Assembly (NCBI RefSeq): GCF_021869535.1 | Contig: NW_026262701.1 | Coordinates: 43,217,278 to 43,281,277, forward strand | Length of the DNA: 64,000 bases | Source of the DNA: Mytilus californianus | Lineage: Eukaryota; Mollusca; Bivalvia; Mytilida; Mytilidae | Direction: 5' to 3' | Shown: piece after piece, positions 49,831 through 61,537 of the stretch | Position numbering within the stretch: position 1 is the stretch's first letter | Layout: each line of letters begins with the position of its first letter | The notes under the pieces: model-generated | The model's input: the letters and a program-made list of their open reading frames with translations, nothing else | Told to the model about the DNA's origin: nothing | The model's database searches: none | Made by a program: the position numbers and the translations under genes

Positions 49831-51550
49831 CATTTGATGTCATAAAAGACGTAATTTTCAACCTTTGTCCTTATAGATAAAAGCATTAAAATGAAAATGT
49901 GATTGATTATACTTACTAATTATATTAATATTTTTATACAAACTCAATATGAATTTAATGAAGACTATTGTAGCAATAATTTTCTTATATATTTTTTTTT
50001 GATAGTCATTACAAATCAATTAGGATGCTGGTGTAAAGAAATTAATGTTCAAAGCTATAGCTAACAGTGTTTGATGTAGAAAATAACATTATTGGAAACT
50101 CTTCAAATCCCACAATTGGAAACCTGAACACATATCCCTAGTGTCTGTAGTACTGTATAGTATATATCTTCCACCCCTCTTTGTCAAATCCACTTCCTTC
50201 CTTGGAAAATAAATGTAGATTATTCATGACCAAATTTGGTAGTTCTTTTATTTCACTACAGCAAGGCAATAATTACTGCAGAATCAAAAATAAATTAGAG
50301 TTAATTTTCAAATACACCAAAATTGATTTCTTATTTATACTCGGACAACTTTTTTTTCATAAAGTTTCTAAAACCTTGTGCCCTAAAAAGATTAATGATG
50401 AAATGTACACATGGTTTTTAATTAATTGATTTCTCAGTTTTCAGAGTTATCATATGGAATATTGCATCCTCACTATTAAAGGGGCACCTTTTAGCCAAAT
50501 TTCGTTGTTGTGTATACTGGTAGCTGGAGCAGATTGTAACTATTGGCTTTAATCGTGTGTGTAAATAATTGCAAATTTACAGCAATTATGTTTTATATTA
50601 TTATGCCCATTTATACTGCTGTTCAAGAATATAAATTTTGTGGAGTAAAACATATTTTGATTATTATAAATATTTTAAAAAAGAATACGTGCTAGGGATC
50701 TTACCTTACTTTTAAGCCCTTCATATTGAAGATTATACCTAATTATTCTGCTAGAGGCACATAATAAGCAGTACTAGATGGTTAAATTTTGGAGACTAAA
50801 TAGGGGTAGTAAAACTGTGTTTAACTAAACAATCTGTAAGGACCTTGATTTTGGAAATGTAGCTTGTTAAAAAGTTAGTAAGTTTTTTTGTTTTTTTAAC
50901 ATTGTAAACATAGACAAAACTGAGAATTCACTATTTCATGCTTAGAAATACACTTGCTTTAATGTTTTTTTCTTATTACTAAAAATATTTAAGTAGATCA
51001 TAATGTTGGGGACCTGTGTTGTTTTTCAAAAGCAATATTTTCAAAATTGAGAGTTCATTTGAAAACGCAAAATAGTTTGTCACAATGGAAAATATCTTAA
51101 AGGACTTAACACTACAGAACCAAGTATATTAGAAAGATTTTCCCTAAGTATATTATTATATGAAATTAATAAATAAATCCATGCACTGAATGTTTGAAAA
51201 TAATTGTGTAAAAGAGTGTCATTTAGTGCTAGAATTTAAATCAGAAAACTGTTTCTGATATGAGAACTGAGTGCTGTGTAATCAAGAATAAGAATAGTAC
51301 TACTACTACGGTATATCCTTAAATTATTGCAAAACATTTTTGTATATCTAACTTAATAAATCATCTTACTGCTATGTGTATTTTTCTTATAAACAGAGGT
51401 AGAAGATATCAAAGGTGAAATCAAAAACCATTAGTCCAATAAAAACTAGACAAAATTGTGGCAAAAAATAAAACAAAAAACAAACAAAAATGGTTGTCTT
51501 AAAAAAATTGTACAAAATACTAAATATAGAGCAAAACAACCCCACTGTAA
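49831..51550. other. AT-rich intergenic DNA, nothing recognised
   Basis: Only short ORFs without coding character (longest 82 codons at 50181-50429). No clear repeat was identified. Confidence 0.4.
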
Positions 51551-51759
51551 GGGAGCAACCATTTAACTTCAAGTGGGGGGGTTATGGTTTTATGTCTGAG
51601 TCAGATATTTTTTTTTTAGTTTTTCGACGCTATCAAATCAAATTATTATTTTTGTCATCTGCTTGACCACAATATTTTTATCATCAAATTGGGGATCAGA
51701 ATATTTTTTTAGGAAAAAACTGAAACCCCTCCTTGAAGTTAAATGGTCGACTCGTTCCC
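51551..51759. mobile_element. Harbinger-like MITE, 209 bp, TAA target-site duplication
   Basis: The left end GGGAGCAACCATTTAACTTC and the right end (minus) GGGAACGAGTCGACCATTTA, then ACTTCAAGG, form inverted repeats sharing CATTTAACTTCAAG with a short indel. TAA flanks both sides (51548-51550 and 51760-51762). A 3-bp TWA duplication with GGG termini is typical of PIF/Harbinger MITEs. No ORF. Confidence 0.75.
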
Positions 51760-52799
51760 TAAACTGATGATGAATTAAGGTGCTCTGGTAGGGTAAATAG
51801 TTCCTGCTCCAATGGTAGCACTGGTAGTGGTACTTATTGCAAGTTAAATTTTCTATGCTAAATTGTATTTGGTGATTTCACAATCATTGAAAAGAAGACA
51901 GAATTGTGAATATAACAAATGGAACATATCCTTGGTCATTTGTGAGACAGATATCCTATAAGGGTTAACCAGAGCATGATGGCATCTGTTAAAGTTAACT
52001 TTTGAAGAGATTACCTCTACTTTGCAATTGGTTCAATAGCTTCCTTGTAAATTGTAATCTGCTATCAAGGAAATCGTCATATATCCTAGGAGATATATAC
52101 TCTATATGCTGAAATACTGTAACATTGAAATGGAAAGCTGAAATCACCTAGTCTTAAGTTCTAAGACCTTAATTGTCGTAATGTTTGTTATCAACCAGCC
52201 TTCAATGTTAATTTATAGATATGAGTCAAGATATGAAACAGATTTATCTGTATGCAGTATCCTTTATTTACATTTTAATGAACCAGTTGCAATCAACATA
52301 GTCACAAAACATTGAATTATTGAGTGGAAGGACCGGACCTCATCTAAATAGCGGGATGTAAAGTCAAGGTTGAATCATATTTTTCAAGGGAAGCTCCTGT
52401 ATGAAGTACAACTCATTTGAATGAAAGAAGTTTGCAGAAGAGGAGCACAGTTGGTTCCCATTAGAATGTCAATTGTCTGCTGAAACATAATTTGTCCTGT
52501 ATAAAAAAGCTATTTAATTGTATTATAATTCCAAATTAAAAAAAAAAAAAACTATTTAATGGATACAAGGATTTTTTTTCAAACCAGATTTTCAGTGCAC
52601 ACTATTTCATCAATTTCATATTTATTTCTAAACTGGTTGAAATGCTCTTTTGAGAGTTGAAAGTGCAATTGAGGAGATTCTTCAAGCTAGGAAATCAAGC
52701 TAGGCGTGTTACAAAACTTCACAGTATCTCGTCGTGACTAGACAGCATCTATGGCACAATTTTAAAAAATATAATTTTTACATCTTTCTGTATTTTACA

Positions 52800-53350
52800 G
52801 TAAACATATAGATACAATCTAGATTTAACCTTTTTTTTTTAGATATCCATATCTTTATTAAACCTTATTAGAATTTTACAAAACTTGGACAGAAGCTTCT
52901 TTAAAAACAATAGATGGCTCCATGTACAAAATTTGATGATTTTTCTTCTACGTTTTTCTGTAATGTACTGATCAAGGGATTACGTATTTTTACGTGTCAA
53001 CATTACACTTTTAACACTGGTAGGCAAGACACTGGATTTCCGCCTTTGTGTAAACAGTTGCTTTAGGGTCTGAAGTATCTGCCTGGCATGTGTCTATTGT
53101 TCTTGTGTTTAATTTGATGGTCTTAGTCTATATATTAAGTAGCAGCAGAGACATATAATACATATATGTCTCTGGTAGCAGACATGACTGCATTTTGTCT
53201 ATTAGATATCACTGTATAAGGTGTACATCTCTAGCTGTCTGACATGATTCGCCTGACCATGACTTCAATTACATTGTTAATTGATTAATGTAATTTAAAT
53301 AAAACATGAAAACCAAAAGCTTTCATCATCAGTTAAACCGACATTTCAGT
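52800..53350. repeat. Degenerate relatives of repeat families E and F
   Basis: AAACTTGGACAGAAGCTTCT near 52880 is the inverted form of a family E motif. TATAAGGTGTACATCTCTAG and CTGACCATGACTTCAATTAC near 53215-53265 resemble the family F unit. Both are decayed. Confidence 0.4.
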
Positions 53351-53794
53351 GTGGCTACTCCTATAATATTTTACTAAATCTTGAATTCACCAGAATTTGT
53401 GATTTTGCTTTTATGCATAACTCAACATAAACGCCATAGTAAAAATATGTTGATTGACTGACTCTTCAATTAAGGATCTTTTTGTGATCAGATTTAATTG
53501 AATAATTAAATCGTATATGCTATAAAACGTCCTTAACTATAAATAAAACCTTGTTATTTTCTTCGAATAAACTACCAAAGCAAACTTAGTTTTACATTCA
53601 TCTAGAAACATGCATATAAGCAGGAAATTGACATCAGTTTTCAATATTGCTTGATTCTTTACCTCCAACGTGTAGTGGGTGGGTTTTTGTTTTCTTCAAT
53701 AGGCAAGTTGTTCCTTCATTCGTACGTTTTAGAATCCCAGTTAATCAGTGACTTTTGAGAATAACGAAAAGAAGCTATATCTGTAGAAGTGAGA

Positions 53795-54040
53795 CGGGAT
53801 ATATTAAAGGTATATTCACACTCATATAAGTCGAAAACGAACTGACAATACCATTACCGGAAAAAACGAAAAACGACCAAAAACCAATCAACAGGCTGCA
53901 TAACACAACATAGACAACTAATGACTTACAATGTAGCAAAACGAACCCCATTAAAAAACCGGTCAGTTTTGGTTTCAGGTGCTCCAGAAGGGTTAAAATA
54001 TCCTGCTCCACATATGACACCCGTCGTGTTACTTCTATAA
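53795..54040. repeat. Probable dispersed repeat (GGTGCTCCAGAAGGGT type)
   Basis: GGTGCTCCAGAAGGGTTAAA and ATCCTGCTCCACATATGACA have a partial relative near 51779 (GGTGCTCTGGTAGGGTAAAT, TTCCTGCTCC). The 81-codon minus ORF over it is not gene-like. Confidence 0.5.
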
Positions 54041-54249
54041 TATATGTTCATTGATAAGTTGTAGGTATATTCTTTCTAAAAAGGTGATGCTGTATCACTA
54101 TCTCATTAAAATTTGGTGACTATGTTGATCATATCGATCCCAATTCAAACTCTATATATTATTTAATGATATTACAGACACACTAATGTCTGATTAATAT
54201 CTTCATTTACATCAGTATAACGGTTACAGAATGAGTCGCTTTAGAACTT

Positions 54250-56449
54250 AACTTTATGACAATCAAGATATTTCAGTTTACCCATTTTGATTGTGAACAT
54301 GCAATTTCTATCTTGCAACATTCCAGTCGCTGTTCTACTGGTCCAGGAATAAATCTCAAATAAAATGCCATGACTTCCGTTTCCTAGTATTATGCTGATT
54401 TCCTAGATGGATGGTTGATGCTTACTAGTCACAAGGACGCTTATGTTGAACGAAGGATTCTTGATTGTAAGTTACCGTTACCGAATATCCAGCCGGGTAA
54501 GCGGGTCTACAGCAGGTGTCAGACTGATCTAGACCCATCTCAGAATATCAGGCACCAGATGCCTGACAAAGGATCGGTATGTTCTTCTTGTCACTGTCAC
54601 GAATCAATCCTCTTTTCCTCGTTAATAGCAAGCATGAGGTGTTTGTGACCTTTTGTTTTTGTTGTTGCATAAATTTCTGTACAGATTTATTATGAACTTG
54701 ACAAGATCGTTTCTTTTTGTACTTTTCAATACGCTGCTTTGTAAAATGATCTACTCTATCAAAAAGTAAAATAACAAAAATACCGAAGTCAAAGGAAAAG
54801 TACAGCTACAGATATTAAAGTGCAGGTTGATTTTTTTTATCTGCAAGTTTGATATTATCTGATTTGTAAAATCAACACAGTTTCGTAAGAAAAGTTTGGG
54901 AATTCCAGCTGCTACTTGGCCATACCAATTCGGTGTTGAAACATGTGAAATTAGTTGGGTTTGTTTCCCAACTCTAAAGCCTTTTTTCAATCTTGGAATG
55001 GAACCGAATAAGCTTAATATTTAAAAAAAAAAAACCACTTAAGTTATAGTGCTGTTCATTTCAACATAAGTATATGCTTAATTTTATGGTACATGTATGC
55101 TTTTACATTTATTTGTGCTTTACATTCGTTTTGTTTAATTTATAGTTGTGCTTTAATCTTAGTTGTGCTTCAGTTTTAGCATGTATTGATCTTAAGTTGG
55201 GCTTAAAAAAAATAGTGCTTTGCGTATAATTCCATGTGCCTTGCTGTAGAGATGCCTTTTAATATAATTATAGTCCTTTAATTTTTATCTGTATGCTTTC
55301 TGTTTTTATGTTATGTAGCATAAAGCCCTCAAGAGCTTAATAATATGTTTGCATTATTTTATCAAACCAAATCAAAATAAAACTTTCTTATTCGTATAAT
55401 AGAGTGAAATTTGTATATTATTACTTAATGATTGAATATTTAATTTAGTTTGCATTCTCATTTTGTTGCGGGACCAGTAAGACCTAAAGTAGATATAGTT
55501 TTAAATCGAAAGTACAACTGGTTTCTTGGGAGCAAAATGAAAGTAGAAGACTGACTGGTATGGTGGTGAAGGCCAAGTGTAAAACAGTTAAAACTTTTTG
55601 AATTTTAGCGATTTTTTCCATTACTGGTCAGTGAAACATTTTTATTCAGCTGGAAACATGTACAGTGAAATACATTTGTTGTCCTCGGTACGAGAATCGA
55701 GCCTATCTAATCTCAAAAATAGTCTTTAATTTATGTCCAAGGTTTTTATTGCTTTAATATACATTAAAATTTCCTCCCAAAGACAGTTTTTATCATAGAT
55801 CGTGAGAATTTCCTGTCTTTGGTTTACTTGTCAATATATGTAATTGGACAGCATTTTGTAGATGGAATTTTAATATCAAAGGTTGAAGAATGTGGCAGTC
55901 CGACCTGCAATCTACTTATTTATATGATATGGAGTTTGGTGAAGAATATTGTGACCTGATGTCATTTAAAATGACCTATGACCTGTAAAAGTGTTTAAAA
56001 TCGTTTCCTTTGGTAAAAAGTTACCTTGCGTCTGGAAACAATTTTTAAACGTGACCTTTTGACCTACATTAAAAAGGGGTACTGTACTGGTGAAAAGTAA
56101 ACAGTTGTTCCTTTCAAATTCATATTTTGTCTCATGGAATAATACCCCTGTATCTCAACTGTTAACATTACTGGTAGAGAGGATTTGGCCTGTGCTTTCG
56201 CTCGAGGTCTTCGGAAAACATACTGACAATCCTCAGAACCAACATGATACATGTACCGGTAGTTACAAATGACAGGTGTCAGAAACCTAGAAATGGCAAG
56301 AGGGGACGATTGCGCTAAGCAATGTACATGTATTCACTCATATAACAAATAAGCAAATGCACATGGATATCCAAAAATATTTCAGTGCAATGCCAGAAAA
56401 TGACAAACCTGATCTAGATTATCTTCTGATAATACTGTATCCCAAGTCA
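54250..56449. other. Intergenic DNA; one less AT-rich patch at 54400-54640
   Basis: A 77-codon ORF (54415-54648) has mixed composition (DAYVERRILDCKLPLPN, CQTDLDPSQN) that could be a coding fragment, but no splice-compatible neighbours were found. The rest is AT-rich without recognisable features. Confidence 0.3.
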
Positions 56450-56716
56450 GGAGCCTGTAATTCAGTGGTTGTCGTTTGGTTATGTGTTACTTATTTGTTT
56501 TTCTTTCATTTTTTGTACATAAATTAGGCCGTTAGTTTTCTCGTTTGAATTGTTTTACATTGTCATTTCGCGGCCTTTTATAGCTGACTGTGCGGTATGG
56601 GCTTTGCTCATTGTTGAAGGCCATACGGTGACCTATAATTGTTAATTTCTGTGTCATTTGGTCTCTTGTGGAGAGCTGTCTCATTGGCAATCATACCACA
56701 TCTTCTTTTTTTATAA
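56450..56716 (+). repeat. Retroelement 3' tail (family A), full sense copy
   Basis: It reads from CAAGTCAGGAGCCTGTAATT through GAATTGTTTTACATTGTCAT, GCGGCCTTTTATAGCTGACT, TGTTGAAGGCCATACGGTGA, CCTATAATTGTTAAT and GTTGTCTCATTGGCAATCAT to a T-rich end. It is the cleanest reference copy in the window for the short family A fragments. Confidence 0.85.
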
Positions 56717-57382
56717 GATCAATAAAACAGTTTCATATTTGATAGGCAAAGACAATAAAACACAAACATCGCAGTATCTCCTTCATTTTGTCCTTATGAA
56801 ATGTAATCCTTTAATGTTTAATACATTTTCATACTCGAACTTAAAAAAAAAAACGTAATAAATTAACCAAGTTAAATGAAAGTGTTTGGCCTTCAAGTGC
56901 TATAAGGAGATAAGTTTTGTTAAAATACTAATTTCATTCATTACCAATTTAGATGTGATGCGCTATATACATGTAAATATCAAGAACTGTACACTAGTCA
57001 TTCTAACTTCAATCAATCAAGCTCATGACGTTACACGATAAAAAAAAATATACCAACTGGTTCCAACCGACTTTGTTAGACTCGAACATGAACCTCTTAA
57101 TTTGATGTACCAGGGACCTAAGTCAGTCCAGTAAAAAAAAATTGCATCAGATCAATTCCTATTTAAATCCTGGCCCAACCAGAGCAATGTCTGAAACTTG
57201 ATCATCATTCTGTAGTATAGCATTGACTAGTTTAAGACCTTAAAGACCATGACATAATACAAAATTTACCAAAGTAAGGCTTGAACACTTCAGAAGATTG
57301 ATGACCGTTACTCTAAAATATCCCTCTCAGATTAACCATCTTCTTTAATATCGCTATCAAAATGAACCTCTTCTCTTTTTTA

Positions 57383-57655
57383 TACCCCTGCTTTAAAAAA
57401 GTGGGGGTATACTGTTTTACCTTTGTCTGTCCATCCATCCGTCCATCCGTCAGTTCGTCCGTCCATCCCATGAATATTTATCAATGCATTTTTCTCAGGA
57501 ATTGCATTACGAGGATTTCTGAAATTTGGTTTCAGGGTTTATATAAGTCAGCTATACCGTGTGATGCTTTTTCAGATTCATCACTTAACAACTTCCTGTT
57601 TATCGTCAAGTATTTGGGCGGGGGTATCATTAGTGAGCAGTAGCTTGCAGTTTCA
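57383..57655 (+). repeat. Repeat family H (CCCCTGCTTTAAAA element)
   Basis: It starts ATACCCCTGCTTTAAAAAAG, runs through TGTCCATCCATCCGTCCATC and AGCTATACCGTGTGATGC, and ends near GGCGGGGGTATCATTAGTGA. ATACCCC at the start and GGGGTAT at the end form a short inverted pair. Its 93-codon ORF is incidental. Confidence 0.7.
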
Positions 57656-57824
57656 CTTGTTTTTTTCTATTTTTCTAAAAAGGAAACGTAAACTATGAAT
57701 ATAGAAAAGTTCGACTCTTAAACCGAAACATAAACAATTGTCATGATTGTAAACATGGTAAAGAAAAAGATATTTAAGTCAAACATTGAAACTGAATAAA
57801 ATAAACTAGATATCATTGAGATGG

Positions 57825-58485
57825 GAGCCATCTCTGTGGGCCACGCTGTGAATAATGTGTGGTAAAAAATTTGTATCTTTATCATTGGACATGGGGTTGT
57901 CAAATGAAACCAAAGTTTTAGACCTTGACCTTTGACCTAGGAAGTTGTACATAAATTATGACACACCCTCTGGTGTTGGTTTATATACATATCAAGTATA
58001 AACTTTGAAATAATAATGGTTCTCAAGATATAGAGCGGACACGATCTTTACCATAGGACATGGGGTTGTCAACTAAAACCAAAGTTTTTGACCTTGACCT
58101 TTGACCTAGGAAGTTGTACATACATTATGACACACCCTCTGGTGTTGGTTAATATACATATCAAGTATAAACTTTGAAATCATAACGGTTCTCAAGATAT
58201 AGAGCGGACACGATCTTTACCATAGGACATGGGGTTGTCAACTAAAACCAAAGTTTTTGACCTTGACCTTTGATCTAGGAAGTTGAACATACATTATGAC
58301 ACACCCTCTGGTGTTGGTTAATATACATGTCAAGTATAAACTTTGAAATCATAACGGTTCTCTAGATATAGAGCGGACACGATTTGTTACGGACGGATGG
58401 ACGGATGGACAAACAGACGGACAGACGGACAGACAGACTGATCACTATAGGGCGGCCGCCATTCGGCGGCGCCCTAATTAAAGTC
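57825..58485. repeat. Repeat family I, three tandem units of about 160-180 bp
   Basis: GGACATGGGGTTGTCAA recurs at about 57887, 58066 and 58225, with ACACACCCTCTGGTGTTGGT and ATATAGAGCGGACACGAT in phase. The end has GACGGATGGACGGATGGAC, then GGACAGACGG, and the G+C-rich GGGCGGCCGCCATTCGGCGG. The opening GGGAGCCATCTCTGTGGGCC is shorter. Noncoding. Confidence 0.8.
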
Positions 58486-58805
58486 CAACTTGCCTGTAAA
58501 AAAGTTTTCCCCAATCTAAAGAAATATTTTCCAGACCAGGTTTAAATATTGAAGACTGGACATTGAGTCTCAGCACAAGAAAAATCATCCCAGTGAAAAC
58601 TCTAAGGACAAACCCAGGTTAAATATAACAACCAAAAATAGAAAAATGGGATTTACATGACTCATAAACATCACACTGGAGCCAAAGCATTTAAGTGAAT
58701 CCAGCCGGTGCATCATATTAGTGTACTATATGACATTACATGTGAAGGTGGAGAATGGTGACATTCAATTTTTAAATTTCAGTGTACTATGTGTACTCAG
58801 TCATA

Positions 58806-59575
58806 GATATACCTCTATAGGGTTATTACAGAAAATATCTTGCATGTGTTATTACAGATACTTTGATGAGTTGTCTACTCTTTAATCCTTAAATTTTTGA
58901 AATCTGTAATAACACGTTTGTTATTTGTAAAATAAATCATAAATGTTTGAATTTTTAGCTGGCTCTATGGAACTCTTGAAACTTTGCGCAGAAACTAAAT
59001 GCATAGCCTTGATAACTAATTTTTTAATTAGATTAATACATTTTTCATTTACCATGGTAAATCAATGAGACAAGGCTTTTAAGGGATAAACTCAGCTGTA
59101 ATAACAAGGCTTAGTTATTAAAGGCATGTAACTTATTATATGAGACACTTATAGAATTACTAGGAAACTTGCACAGAACCTCATTACATGCTCTGATCAT
59201 AATTTCTTACAATGAATTAAAATACATTGTAATTAAGCATGATGTATGTCTGAGCAAATGCTTTGGAGTGATGTAGAGAAGCTGTAATAACACCCTTTAG
59301 TTATTACAGGCATATTTTTTCTGTAATAACATAGGTTTACTATGCATGATTGACAAACTATGAACTGTTATATTTTTCTATAGTTTAGAATACATAAAGA
59401 GTTTTAAAGACAATAGTAATATCAATAGCACTTATACTACATTTTAACAAAACTAATGATGTATATTGTCCCTTTGAAACATGTAACATACATATGTTAT
59501 CACAGTTCTTTGATTTTTTAGTCCTCAATAACAAATGTATGTTATTTTTCTCTAATAACCCTATAGAGTTATATC
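58806..59575. mobile_element. TIR element with CTGTAATAAC motif array
   Basis: GATATACCTCTATAGGGTTA at 58806 is mirrored by GATATAACTCTATAGGGTTA (minus) ending at 59575; the similarity continues through TTA and AGAAAA. Within 770 bp the motif CTGTAATAAC, GTTATTACAG or one-base variants occurs repeatedly on both strands, near both ends and in the middle. No ORF of significance and no clear TSD. Confidence 0.65.
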
Positions 59576-59654
59576 CTTGACGTACTAATTCATGGAAAAA
59601 ATATATAACCTTAAACAAAAAGATTACATATATATACTGATATTTATAACCCTG

Positions 59655-60025
59655 GAAATAAACTAATCATGGATACCAGGATTAAAATTTTGTACGCCAG
59701 ACGTGTGTTTCATCTTCAATAGACTCATCAGTGAAGCTCGAATAAAAAAAAGTTTAAAAAGCCAAATAAAGTCATGAAAGAAATAGGTTGAAGAGCATTG
59801 AGGACCTAAATTTCCGAAAGGTGTCCCAAATACAGCTAAGGTTATCTATTCCTGAGGTAGAAAATCCTTAGTATTTCAAAGTTTTATAAACAGTTAATTT
59901 ATAACTATGACCATGATGACCATATCAATGATAATTCATGTCAACACAGAAGTGCTGACTACTGGGCTATTGATACCCATGATACCCTCGGGGAGGAAAT
60001 CTCAAACAGAAGTGGTATCTACCCA
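59655..60025 (+). repeat. Dispersed repeat family J, copy 2
   Basis: It contains ACCAGGATTAAAATTTTGTA, CGCCAGACGTGTGTTTCATC, GACTCATCAGTGAAGCTCG and then the same ordered motifs as 3930-4215. It extends further 5' than copy 1. Confidence 0.75.
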
Positions 60026-60639
60026 GTGGTTGTAAATAAACTCATCATAGATTGAAAATTGAGAAGTTTAGTGATTCTATCATCACACACAATAACTCAA
60101 AACCTTTAGTATATCACAATTGTCAACAGCAGGGCATAATAACCCATTATAAACATAGTATCTAAAATACGATATAAAGGAGTAGGAACATTTTCAAATT
60201 TGCAAATAATGATTGGAAATGCATAAGCTCAAGACATGTAAATAGAGTACACAAGGTCTTTGATGTTATGACATCACAATTACATATGAAAACTTAGAGA
60301 ATTTATATAGTTACTGACATTATCCCACCAAATAAAAATTATTTCTTGAGTGCGCACATACTTTTCCTATCTTAAATATACCTAAAATTTTATGTTAAAC
60401 AAGGAAAATCAAGAAATATTACAAAATATACACATTTGATCATTTTGTGTTGCCATGGTACATCATTTAATGTGAAAAAGTTTTTAAAGCTGAAAACCCT
60501 GTTGTGTAATTTGTTTTGTTTTCAACGCAAGAAAATAATTATAATTTGCTACTTTCGTTTTATTGTAATGCTGCAAGGATAATAAACTATGCAACTTGTT
60601 TTTTGATTCCAGAAAACATTGACAATTTACTTCTTATAA

Positions 60640-61440
60640 AAATAAGGAGATGTGCTAAGATTGCCAATGATGCAACTTTCAACCAGAGATGTGCTAAGAT
60701 TGCCAATGATGCAACTTTCAACCAGAGATGTGCTACGATTGCCAATGATGCAACTTTCAACCAGAGATGTGCTACGATTGCCAATGATGCAACTTTCAAC
60801 CAGAGATGTGCTAAGATTGCCAATGATGCAACTTTCAACCAGAGATGTGCTACGATTGCCTATGAAGCAACTTTCAACCAGAGATGTGCTAAGATTGCCA
60901 ATGATGCAACTTTCAACCAGAGATGTGCTACGATTGCCAATGATGCAACTTTCAACCAGAGATGTGCTACGATTGCCAATGATGCAACTTTCAACCAGAG
61001 ATGTGCTACGATTGCCAATGATACAACTTTCAACCAGAGATGTGCTACGATTGCCAATGATGCAACTTTCAACCAGAGATGTGCTACGATTGCCAATGAT
61101 GCCACTTTCAACCAGAGTCCAAATGATGTGGATATAAACAACTATAATGGTTCACTGTACAGCCTTCAACAGTGAACAAAACCCATACAGTATAATCAGC
61201 TATTATGAAAGGCCCTGACCTGACAAAACGAAAACAATTCAAACAGAAAATCCAAAATTCTGGTTTATGACAAAACCATTAATGAAAAAAAAAAAGAATG
61301 ACAGACAACAACCAACAACAACCACTGAAATAATGACTCCTGACTTGGGACTGGAACATTGAGAATATGGCAGGTCAAACATGTTGATGCTCAACCCTCC
61401 CACTAACCTAGAACAGTGCTGTCACAGCACTGACTATATA
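60640..61440 (-). mobile_element. Family A retroelement tail with internal minisatellite
   Basis: Flanks of the 39-bp array match family A: AAAAATAAGGAG before it; AGTCCAAATGATGTGG, CACTGTACAGCCTTCAACAG, CCCATACAGTATAATCAGCT, GACTCCTGACTTGGGACTGG and CTCAACCCTCCCAC after it. The same order without the array is seen at 32585-32815 and, at the far part, in 17920-18300. Confidence 0.8.
60648..61115. repeat. Minisatellite, 39-bp unit, exactly 12 copies
   Basis: The unit starts AGATGTGCTA(A/C)GATTGCCA and ends TTTCAACCAG. Twelve units fill 468 bp with only scattered substitutions (A/C at the eleventh base, one ACG-ATT-GCC-TAT variant, one GATACA, one GCCACT). Because 39 is a multiple of three, it keeps several frames open on both strands (219 and 161 codons on plus, 83 and 93 on minus). 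These are consequences of the repeat, not genes. Confidence 0.95.
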
Positions 61441-61537
61441 ATATATATTAGCAATGGGAGATAATTTTAGTTTATTAAAACATATATGCCCTTCAGTTTA
61501 ATTTTGTGATGTGTAATTTTATTCTTTATATTTTTAG

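Noticed and set aside
54415..54648. A 77-codon gene
   Set aside because: Composition is somewhat protein-like but no upstream or downstream exon, promoter or family match could be supported.
60648..61115. A CRISPR array
   Set aside because: The units are directly abutting without unique spacers, and the genome is animal; this is a minisatellite.
60516..61175. 219-codon plus-strand ORF with 13-residue repeats (RCAKIANDATFNQ)
   Set aside because: It is produced by a 39-bp minisatellite within a retroelement tail; several frames on both strands are open for the same reason, and the flanks are repeat sequence.
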